NCBI GenBank assembly: GCA_900770945.1
Contig: CAAGME010000011.1
Location: 1 to 64,000, forward strand
Direction: 5' to 3'
DNA from: Clostridia bacterium
GTDB taxonomy: Bacteria; Bacillota; Clostridia; Christensenellales; Borkfalkiaceae
Length of the DNA: 64,000 nucleotides
The notes beneath the pieces were generated by a model that worked only from the letters and a program-made list of their open reading frames with translations, made no database searches and was not told where the DNA came from. A program made the translations under genes and the position numbers. Below are positions 26,275 to 32,924 of the stretch, piece after piece. Positions within the stretch are counted from its first letter, which is position 1; every line of letters starts with the position of its first letter.

Positions 26275-26716
26275 TTTGCGCACCTTGATACAATTTATTT
26301 TATTATAATTTTTATAAGTAACAGTAGTAGGGGGGTGTTAGTTTGTGAATACAAGTTTAGCCCTTTTAAAATTCGGCTTAAAGCTTGAAATAAAGCAAAT
26401 CACAGCTCGAAAAATGTATGTTGAAGAGGTTGTAGATACACTCTTGAAAAGCCGTGGATAACTAAAAACAAAGGTGGATAACTTTTTATAAGGCTTTCCG
26501 AACCTCCCTTTTGCTTATAAGCTATATAATAATATATTATATATAAAAGATTAGGAAAAAGCAAATGTTTTCGACTTACTTTTTCTAAGACAAACAAACT
26601 TTTTATCTAAACGTTTAAAAAAGAAAAAGTTATCCACACAGTAATAAACATATGTTGATAACCTCGGTTAATAAATATGTTGATAATAAATTTTTTTGTC
26701 GATAACTAATGGCTGA
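26275..26716. other. oriC: Putative replication origin (oriC) with DnaA boxes
   Basis: About 440 bp without a gene. A perfect DnaA box TTATCCACA is at 26630-26638. Near-matches are CGTGGATAA (26453-26461), GGTGGATAA (26473-26481), TGTTGATAA (26653-26661 and 26679-26687) and TGTCGATAA (26697-26705). Between the two clusters lies an AT-only tract (about 26521-26550), a candidate unwinding element. Position next to dnaN and divergence of transcription (dnaN leftward, rsmG rightward) support an origin. A G-run preceded by GTAGTAG at 26323-26336 may be part of it. dnaN and the AlbA_2 gene flank it. Confidence 0.75.
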
Positions 26717-28069
26717 TTAGTTATTCACCTTCCAAAAGCCTGTTTTATCGGAACCTATTCTTTCAATTAAACCCTTATCCTTTAAAGATTTTAATGTTCT
26801 TTCAACCGTCCTTTTCGGAATACCTGTGTTTGTAGAAATTTCGGCAGTAGAGCCGGCGTCATTATGTTTTAAATATGAAATAATCTTTTTTTCCTTGTCG
26901 GAAATATTTACACCGCCATTTACACCGCCATTTACACCGCCATTTACACCGCCATTTACAATTTCTGCATTTAAAATAGACAGTGCTTTTTTGTCATACA
27001 TGAACTTTACGTCTAAAAAGTGTTCCGAAATATGAAAAATAGTTTTAGGGTAAGTTCTTAATATTTTTCTCATACCGGAGCCTAATTGTTCGCAAAGATC
27101 CATATCGGAAAAAATTCTCATGAGTTCTTTGTTTCTCGGCAAAGACCTGCCTTCGAAAAATTCCGTTTCGGAAAGCCCGAGAGGAAGCCCGCCCGAAGAA
27201 ATTACTTCTATTCTGTCGTCGTAAATTTCAAAAACGGGATACGCTCCGCCTATATAATCGTTATGTATTATTGCGTTTAAAACGGCTTCGCGCAATGCTT
27301 GCGGATCGACTAAACGTATTTCCGTTCTTTGAGCTTTTTCTCCCACTCTCACGACCGTGCTGTTTGCAACGTTGAGCTTTTCCAACACGCTAAAAGCGGA
27401 TTTTAAAAGGCAACACCTTCCAAATTCATTACGCTCCAAGATATCCGATTTTTCTATACCACTAAACCTTGCAACTTTTATAGAAGTTCCGTTACTATCC
27501 GCCATAAGGTATGCCGCATAGTTATACTTGCCGTCGTCGGTAAATAAATCGAGATTTTTAAGAAATTGACTGCCCGAAACGTCGAAACCTTTTTCTTCGT
27601 AAAAAATCTTCAACTGCGAAAAAGTAAGCTCTTGATTGGGCGCAACGACGTTATGAAGAGTGTTGTGAACGCGGCGCGAAAACAGCCCGTCTATTATATT
27701 TTGAGGCATTTGCGGAGCTTGCGTGCCAACTCGCATAAAACACCCGGTTGGCGTCATTCCGTATCTTTTGATATAGTAAGGCTTTTCAAGCCCGCTCGCA
27801 ACCGTGACGATAATATAATTTTTATCGCCGGAATTTTTTATTTCGACTGTGAAAAGCCCCATCGCCGACGGCGAGATATTGTTTTTGATTTTGTCTGTGA
27901 TAACAAGAGCCGTTTTGTCTGCGTTTTTAATTCCGCAAACTTCTCCGTCGTTCTCTATGCCTATTAAAATCTGCCCGCCGAGCGTGTTTAAAAAAGCGCA
28001 AACTTCCTTTTCGAACGAATCGTTCAGCTCTCTTTTTAATTCGGTTTTCTCGTTTTCTTTAAAAATCAT
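26717..28069 (-). CDS. AlbA_2/HATPase_c_4 putative transcriptional regulator
   Basis: 450 residues. An N-terminal AlbA_2 (Schlafen-type) domain begins with ENEKTELKRE and FLNTLGGQILIGIENDG. The central HATPase_c_4-like part has ALREAVLNAIIHNDY and ICSSGGLP-type segments. A linker of four VNGG repeats encoded by 12 bp tandem repeats (26906-26953) leads to a C-terminal winged helix-turn-helix (about 395-445). These proteins are annotated as RecG-like or DNA-binding regulators; the target is unknown. The ATG at 28069 with AAGGGAT upstream is preferred to one at 28108. It lies between oriC and rsmG. Confidence 0.85.
   Translation of the reverse strand: MIFKENEKTELKRELNDSFEKEVCAFLNTLGGQILIGIENDGEVCGIKNADKTALVITDKIKNNISPSAMGLFTVEIKNSGDKNYIIVTVASGLEKPYYIKRYGMTPTGCFMRVGTQAPQMPQNIIDGLFSRRVHNTLHNVVAPNQELTFSQLKIFYEEKGFDVSGSQFLKNLDLFTDDGKYNYAAYLMADSNGTSIKVARFSGIEKSDILERNEFGRCCLLKSAFSVLEKLNVANSTVVRVGEKAQRTEIRLVDPQALREAVLNAIIHNDYIGGAYPVFEIYDDRIEVISSGGLPLGLSETEFFEGRSLPRNKELMRIFSDMDLCEQLGSGMRKILRTYPKTIFHISEHFLDVKFMYDKKALSILNAEIVNGGVNGGVNGGVNGGVNISDKEKKIISYLKHNDAGSTAEISTNTGIPKRTVERTLKSLKDKGLIERIGSDKTGFWKVNN
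26906..26960. repeat. Coding 12 bp tandem repeat
   Basis: ATTTACACCGCC is repeated four times without change, plus a partial fifth copy, inside the AlbA_2-family gene. It encodes (NGGV)n and can change length by slippage without frameshift. Confidence 0.95.
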
Positions 28070-28149
28070 TTTATCCCTTTTAGAATAGCTTTTTATATAT
28101 TTTACCATATTTTAGCCGAAAATTCAACCGAAAATCGATAGCGAAAACC

Positions 28150-28178
28150 TTGTAATTAGAATAAGTTTGTGATAAAAT
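28150..28178 (+). promoter_or_regulatory. rsmG promoter
   Basis: TTGTAA (28150-28155), 17 nt, TAAAAT (28173-28178), about 50 nt before rsmG. Confidence 0.65.
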
Positions 28179-28229
28179 AATCCTAAGGGATATCCCTGAA
28201 AATGATTATTGATAAGGAATGTAATTCCT

Positions 28230-28910
28230 ATGGAAGTTTTAAACGCGGAAAAGCTTGTAGAAAAGCACTTATGCGAGTTTGAAAAATTTTATAATCTTTT
28301 AACCGAGCGTGGCAAGCAGTTTAACTTGACGAGCATTTTCGAGCGCGACGAAGTTTACGCAAAACACTTTTACGACAGCGCATATCCCTTTTTTTTGTTT
28401 GAAGAAAACGCAAAAATCATAGAAGTAGGCTCGGGCGGAGGGTTCCCGAGCGTGCCGCTCAAAATCGTAAGGAGAGATTTAGACTTTACCTTGCTTGAAG
28501 CGACGGGCAAAAAATGCACGTTCTTAAACGAAGTAAAAGAGTTGTTAGAGTTTGAAAATTTTGCCGTAATAAACGGCAGAGCGGAAGAAGAAGGCAAAGG
28601 AAAGCTAAGAGAAACTTTCGATTATGCCGTCGCGCGAGCCGTCGCGCCGCTTAGAATTTTACTTGAATATCTGATGCCGCTTATTAAGGTCGGCGGCAGA
28701 GCCGTGGCTTACAAGGGCGGAAGTTACGACGAAGAAGTAAAAGAAGCCGAAAACGCAATAAAAATTCTCGGCGGAAAATTAGAAAAAACAATAGAATATT
28801 CGCTACCGAATTCTTACGGCGAGCGATGCGTTATAGTTATAAAAAAGGAGAAACTCACCCCCGCAAAATATCCGCGCGGGCAAGGAAAAGAAAAAAAATG
28901 TCCGCTATAA
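28230..28910 (+). CDS. rsmG: 16S rRNA (guanine-N7)-methyltransferase RsmG
   Basis: 226 residues. RsmG methylates G527 of 16S rRNA. The SAM-binding motif is IIEVGSGGGFPSVPLKI, with FTLLEATGKKCTFLNEV and the later ARAVAPL and VAYKGGSY segments all typical. The start ATG at 28230 sits immediately after a copy of a dispersed repeat (GATAAGGAATGTAATTCCTA), whose AAGGAA may act as ribosome binding site; an upstream in-frame start at 28209 lies inside the repeat. Its usual neighbours mnmG and parA are not adjacent here. ypsA overlaps its end by 13 nt. Confidence 0.95.
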   Translation: MEVLNAEKLVEKHLCEFEKFYNLLTERGKQFNLTSIFERDEVYAKHFYDSAYPFFLFEENAKIIEVGSGGGFPSVPLKIVRRDLDFTLLEATGKKCTFLNEVKELLEFENFAVINGRAEEEGKGKLRETFDYAVARAVAPLRILLEYLMPLIKVGGRAVAYKGGSYDEEVKEAENAIKILGGKLEKTIEYSLPNSYGERCVIVIKKEKLTPAKYPRGQGKEKKCPL

Positions 28911-29371
28911 AAATTGATAAATTAAGAACGGCATGTTTTACGGGGCACCGTATTTTACCCGGGAATTTTAATGCCGATGAAGTCGAAAAAGCCGTCTATA
29001 AGGCGATTAACGATAATTTTAATACGTTTCTCGTAGGAATGGCGATAGGGTTTGACAGTCTTTGTTTTCGGGTTTTGGAGGGAATAAGGCTTAGTAACGA
29101 CATAAAAATAATAGCGTGCGTGCCTTGCTCGGATCAGTCGGAATTTTTTAATAAAAAACAAAAAAAAGAGTACGACAGAATGATAAAGGAAGCCGACGAC
29201 GTTATTATGCTCGGCGAAAAGTATCAAAGCGGGTGCATGCAAAAGCGCAACGCTTTTATGGTTGATAACAGTTCGAGGCTGATAGCTTATTTGAGAATCA
29301 AAGGCGGCGGCACCTATTCGACGGTTAAATACGCCGTGGAACAAGGGCTTGAAGTAGAATATATAAAATAG
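28898..29371 (+). CDS. YpsA-like SLOG-family protein (DUF1273)
   Basis: 157 residues. The start RTACFTGHR and the central LVGMAIGFDSL and ACVPCSDQSEFF fit the DUF1273/YpsA group of the SLOG superfamily, Rossmann-like proteins thought to bind nucleotide-derived ligands; B. subtilis YpsA is linked to cell division. It overlaps rsmG by 13 nt. AAGGAAAAG is the ribosome binding site for the ATG at 28898. Confidence 0.88.
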   Translation: MSAIKIDKLRTACFTGHRILPGNFNADEVEKAVYKAINDNFNTFLVGMAIGFDSLCFRVLEGIRLSNDIKIIACVPCSDQSEFFNKKQKKEYDRMIKEADDVIMLGEKYQSGCMQKRNAFMVDNSSRLIAYLRIKGGGTYSTVKYAVEQGLEVEYIK

Positions 29372-29488
29372 ACCTTTATAAGAGAAGTAATCCGCAATCG
29401 GATTAGAGGTGTTGGCTTTATTGCAAGTGGTGCTGCTTGCGAGCGATGTTCGCCTTACTGAAAATTAAGGATAAAAGCAATAATAAAA

Positions 29489-29527
29489 AAGACTTTACGT
29501 TATTTTTTACAACGCAAAGTCTTTTAT
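29489..29527. terminator. Bidirectional terminator
   Basis: AAAGACTTTACGTT and AACGCAAAGTCTTT pair around a T/A-rich loop with flanking A- and T-runs, between the convergent ypsA and PTS genes. Confidence 0.8.
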
Positions 29528-29543
29528 CATGTTTAACTTTTTA

Positions 29544-30695
29544 TCAAAGGTCGAGTTTTAAGTCGCCGTCTTTAATGAGGTTGAATTTTCTGAATAAGAG
29601 GCTTATTCCCAAGCATATTGCCGCCGGGAGAATAAATGCGAACAACGCTATCAAAAGGAGAGTTATGAAAGGAGAAGTGCCTGCCGCCGTCATCTGAAAA
29701 TACGTTTCGATCGGACCGACCAAGCCAGCCGTACCCATTCCGGAGCCTACGGGAGAAGAAATCACGCCGAACATAACGCCGACGGGACCTAAGATCGCGC
29801 TCGTTATAACGGGCGGAAGCCAACACACGGGGTGTTTAACGAGGTTTGGCATTTGAAGCATAGAAGTGCCTAAGCCTTGCGCAGCCAAGCCGCCCCATTT
29901 ATTTTCCTTAAAGCTCATAACGGCAAAACCGACCATTTGGCAGCAGCAACCTATCATTGCCGCGCCGCCCGCGATTCCGCTTAGTTTAAGAGTTATTCCT
30001 ATTGCCGCCGACGAAATCGGAAGAGTCAAGGCAACGCCCATTATAACGGCAACGAGTATGCCCATTAAAATGGGTTGTTGTTGAGCCGAAGCGTTTACTA
30101 TTTCGCCGATAAAAGTCATAAAAGCCGAGATAGGCGGACCGACTAAAAGCCCTGCAACCGCGCCCGAAAGAATCGTTGCAAGCGGCGTTACTATAATATC
30201 TACCTTGGTTTTGCCGACTACGAGAGAGCCTACTTCCATAGCGACAAACGCGGCTACAAACGCGCCGAGCGGTTCGCCCACCGAAGCGAGAGTTGTTATC
30301 GAGCCGTTAAAGACGTTGGAATCGGTCTTTAAAAGTTGGCTTGCGTACGCGCCGATCATTCCCGCAACGCCGGCGGAAATCGCTACGAGCGGCTTTTTGC
30401 CGAGCTTATACGACATTCCGAGCGCGATGCCTATACCCATTAAGATTTTTGCAAACGAGCCGACGTTATAGAGTTGTTTGCCGAAAAAGTTGCCCGTTCC
30501 GATAAGCGTTGCTATCTGGCAGATTATAGTGCCGATAATAAGCGTACAAAAAAGCCCCGTCGCCATTCCGCCAAGTCCGTCGATAAAAATATATCTGAGG
30601 ACCGATTTTACCGTTTGCCAAACGGTGGGATTTTGTTTTTGAAGCTCTTTGCTTTCGGTTGTGTTTTCTTGTTTTTGTGTGGTTTCGTCTTTCAT
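29544..30695 (-). CDS. PTS EIIC type 2 membrane protein
   Basis: 383 residues with about nine to ten membrane helices, matching the PTS_EIIC_2 family of integral membrane proteins related to phosphotransferase IIC components. Recognisable segments are YIFIDGLGGMATGLF near the start, GKTKVDIIVTPLATI, ISSPVGSGMGTAGLVGP and the final FILPAAICLGISLLFRK. The first 25 residues are Gln/Glu/Lys rich and cytoplasmic. No IIA or IIB gene is nearby, so a substrate and even PTS coupling are unproven. AGGAGAAAG precedes the start. Confidence 0.85.
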   Translation of the reverse strand: MKDETTQKQENTTESKELQKQNPTVWQTVKSVLRYIFIDGLGGMATGLFCTLIIGTIICQIATLIGTGNFFGKQLYNVGSFAKILMGIGIALGMSYKLGKKPLVAISAGVAGMIGAYASQLLKTDSNVFNGSITTLASVGEPLGAFVAAFVAMEVGSLVVGKTKVDIIVTPLATILSGAVAGLLVGPPISAFMTFIGEIVNASAQQQPILMGILVAVIMGVALTLPISSAAIGITLKLSGIAGGAAMIGCCCQMVGFAVMSFKENKWGGLAAQGLGTSMLQMPNLVKHPVCWLPPVITSAILGPVGVMFGVISSPVGSGMGTAGLVGPIETYFQMTAAGTSPFITLLLIALFAFILPAAICLGISLLFRKFNLIKDGDLKLDL

Positions 30696-30731
30696 TCGTA
30701 CTTTCTCCTATGTTTTTTATCTGTTGCAAAA

Positions 30732-30760
30732 ATTATACTTTTTTTTATTATTTATGTCAA
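30732..30760 (-). promoter_or_regulatory. Promoter of the PTS EIIC gene
   Basis: On the minus strand: TTGACA (30755-30760), 17 nt, TATAAT (30732-30737): a consensus promoter. Confidence 0.85.
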
Positions 30761-30840
30761 ATGATAGTCCGCTGTCTGCCCGATTTGAGAAAAATAAAAA
30801 AATATTTTTTGGAAAATGTTGAAAATCGTCGAAAAAACGC

Positions 30841-30869
30841 TTTACAAATTTTAAAAGTAGTAGTATTAT
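30841..30869 (+). promoter_or_regulatory. Orphan plus-strand promoter
   Basis: TTTACA (30841-30846), 17 nt, TATTAT (30864-30869). No open frame follows on this strand, which is why a small RNA is proposed. Confidence 0.55.
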
Positions 30870-30871
30870 AT

Positions 30872-30998
30872 CGGGGAAGTTTGACGAAAGCGGTTTGCGT
30901 AGGCGCCAAACAACGAATATGTTCATCATTTTCCCCCTTATCATATATTTTTGTCATTAGGCAGTTTGCGATTCACTCGCGGGCTGTCTTTTGATTTT
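30872..30998 (+). ncRNA. Candidate small structured RNA
   Basis: Downstream of an orphan promoter: GGGGAA (30873-30878) can pair with TTCCCC (30931-30936), enclosing a hairpin GTTTG/CAAAC (about 30893-30913). A second hairpin GCAG..GCGA/TCGC..CTGT (30961-30987) is followed by TTTTGATTTTTT, resembling a terminator. Matches no RNA family I recognise; a leader without a gene or chance are alternatives. Confidence 0.3.
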
Positions 30999-31072
30999 TT
31001 CTTAAAAAATTAGGGCTTTGTCAAATGTCGGGGGGGTAAGTTTTGAAAAAAGAAGTAAGGAATAATTCCTAA

Positions 31073-31113
31073 AAAAGCAAAGCCCGCTAAATATTGCAAG
31101 CTTTGCTTTTAAA
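31073..31113. terminator. Terminator after the nitroreductase gene
   Basis: AAAAGCAAAGC/GCTTTGCTTTT stem with flanking A- and T-runs just beyond the stop codon at 31115. Confidence 0.75.
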
Positions 31114-31114
31114 A

Positions 31115-31639
31115 TTACTTTATCCAAAAAACTCTGTTGTTAAGCCTCTCTTTCGGCTCCGGCTTTTCGCCTTGTCTATACCCCAAAGCGACATGCCCCA
31201 CGCCGATATATTCGCCGTCAAGCCCGAGTTCGGACAATAAATCTTTGCCGAAAGGAAGTTCCATTTCTTCTTTTGCACGGTGAATCCAGCAGGTTGCAAG
31301 CCCTAAGCTTTCGGCGGCGTTCATCATGTTTACGATTGTAGCCGTTCCGTCATACACGGCGTTCGGTAGGGCTTTTGCGATAACCATTAAAATAACGGGC
31401 GCGCCGTAAAACGGGTCGAAGCCCTCGTCTTTATTCATAATCGACGCGTTGACTATCGAAATGCAGTCACGCATTTTTTTGTTCGTCACGGCGATTATCA
31501 CCGGGCTTTGGCAGTTCATAGCCGACGGCGCATAAAGCCCCGCCTGAATAATTTCGTTTATATCTTTTTCGCTCGGTATTTCGTTCGTGAATGCGCGCAC
31601 GCTGCGGCGAGAAAGAAGAGTTTTGATTGTTTCGTTCAT
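31115..31639 (-). CDS. Nitroreductase-family protein
   Basis: 174 residues. The flavin-binding family pattern is clear: LLSRRSVRAFTNE at the start, GLYAPSAMNCQSPVI, AESLGLATCWIHR and GHVALGYRQGEKPEPKERL. These FMN enzymes reduce nitro compounds, quinones or flavins with NAD(P)H; substrate is unknown. GAGGCGAATC precedes the ATG. Confidence 0.93.
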   Translation of the reverse strand: MNETIKTLLSRRSVRAFTNEIPSEKDINEIIQAGLYAPSAMNCQSPVIIAVTNKKMRDCISIVNASIMNKDEGFDPFYGAPVILMVIAKALPNAVYDGTATIVNMMNAAESLGLATCWIHRAKEEMELPFGKDLLSELGLDGEYIGVGHVALGYRQGEKPEPKERLNNRVFWIK

Positions 31640-31690
31640 GATTCGCCTCGTTAAAATTTTTATTGAAAAGCATTTTTACTTTCCGACTAA

Positions 31691-31719
31691 ATTATATATC
31701 AAAAAATCCGATTTGTAAA
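31691..31719 (-). promoter_or_regulatory. Nitroreductase promoter
   Basis: On the minus strand: TTTACA (31714-31719), 17 nt, TATAAT (31691-31696). Confidence 0.75.
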
Positions 31720-31725
31720 GCTTTA

Positions 31726-31772
31726 CGCAAAAATAATTAGTGATGAAGAATGCAATCCCTATATTTTACAAA
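31726..31772. repeat. Dispersed repeat of the GATGAAGAATGCAATCCCTA family (copy 1)
   Basis: About 36 bp here are identical to 61813-61848. Shorter relatives lie at 28205-28230, 45629-45655 and, reversed, 61553-61580. Confidence 0.85.
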
Positions 31773-32048
31773 AACTCGGTTGAATATTCTTTTTATACGG
31801 AGTATAATGAAGTCGCAAAAAAAGTCGAAAGTGAGAAAAAACAATGAGAAGAATTTTTAAAAGAAGAAGAAAAATCGTTATAACAAAGTGAAACCCGCAG
31901 CTAAAACCGATACGCCGCGGTTTTTTTTGTGCTTTAAAACCATTTTTATTTGCAAAATTTTTTACGAAAAACACATTTTAGTTGCTACTTTTTAGGGTGA
32001 ATGTCGAAAGTTTTTATCGAACATACGTTTTAAAATGTGGACTCAATC
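31773..32048. other. Intergenic region before the RHS locus
   Basis: A hairpin AAACCG..CGCGGTTT with eight T residues (about 31896-31926) looks like a terminator but no gene is seen before it; very short Lys/Arg-rich frames at 31810-31890 are too small to support. The rest, to the promoter at 32049, is unremarkable. Confidence 0.5.
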
Positions 32049-32077
32049 TTGATAAACGAACATTTGTGTGATACAAT
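32049..32077 (+). promoter_or_regulatory. Promoter of the RHS locus
   Basis: TTGATA (32049-32054), 17 nt, TACAAT (32072-32077). Confidence 0.8.
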
Positions 32078-32111
32078 ATAGTCGGAACGGACAACTTAAC
32101 GATATTTTAAT

Positions 32112-32147
32112 CGCAGTCAAGCGCAGGTAAAAGTGCGCATGACTGCG
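32112..32147 (+). promoter_or_regulatory. Strong hairpin in the 5' UTR of the RHS locus
   Basis: CGCAGTCA-GCGCA pairs with TGCGC-TGACTGCG around a short loop. No T-run follows, so it is not a standard terminator; it may stabilise the mRNA or serve regulation. Confidence 0.65.
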
Positions 32148-32214
32148 TTCTTATGCCCGGAGATAAGAGAAAACATCGTTAAAAAGTTCGTTACTAAACT
32201 ATAAGGAGGACGAG

Positions 32215-32277
32215 ATGATGTCCGAAAAAATTTATCACAAACAACTAAAAACAACAAACGAGGGGGTGAGAAAATGA
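32215..32277 (+). CDS. Short leader peptide ahead of the RHS locus
   Basis: A 20-codon frame, MMSEKIYHKQLKTTNEGVRK, begins after a near-perfect AAGGAGG and ends by overlapping the next start codon (ATGA at 32274-32277). The second gene has its own GGGGGTG site. The arrangement suggests translational coupling. No family is recognised. Confidence 0.5.
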   Translation: MMSEKIYHKQLKTTNEGVRK

Positions 32278-32924
32278 GTAATGATGGAAGCGTATTATTT
32301 GTCGCAACACCGGATGAAAATTCTTTGGAAACCGAAGAAACAAACGTTATGTCGGCAGAGAAAGAAATAACGGTTGTCGTGCCGGAAAGGTTAAAAAACG
32401 TGGTTCAGCAAATGATCGATAATTACGCCGATTCAACGATTTCGGCAACGGTATTGCCGATTGAAGGAACGGATGGTGACGTTTTAAATCACTTGAGCTT
32501 CATGTTAATTGCAAACGAATTACCCGATGTCATTTTGTCAACCGACGCAAATATAGTAAAGCTGGTTGAATCGGATTCAAGCGCATTTCTGAGATATCAA
32601 GACTATGGTGAGTTATCCGATTATTCAAATTTTAAGATAGGGAATTTATACCAGTCGGATAATTCGGTATACGGTATTCCCTTTGACGGAATGCCTATGG
32701 CGTTTTACTATAATAAAGACCTATTGAACGAGATTGGCGTTGAGATTAAAAACGGCATTACGTGGGATGAGTTTATCACAATAGGAAAGCAATTTCGTGA
32801 ACGATTTAAAAAACCGATGTTGCCGTATCCCGATAACGTCCGTTACCGACGATTACGGAAGAATTTTATCAACCGACGACGGGAAAAAGAACATAGAATA
32901 TTCATATACAAAGAGTATTCATAA
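32274..32924 (+). pseudogene. Truncated solute-binding-protein-like gene fused into RHS DNA
   Basis: 216 codons. Residues about 35-180 look like the first part of an extracellular solute-binding protein: LPDVILSTDANIVKLV, YGIPFDGMPMAFYYNKDLL and GITWDEFITIGKQF. There is no signal peptide, and such proteins normally exceed 400 residues. From about 32825 the DNA is RHS sequence read in the wrong frame, giving an Arg-rich tail. This points to a deletion or recombination that joined the 5' part of a binding-protein gene to the 3' part of an RHS gene; an assembly join is also possible. Confidence 0.6.
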
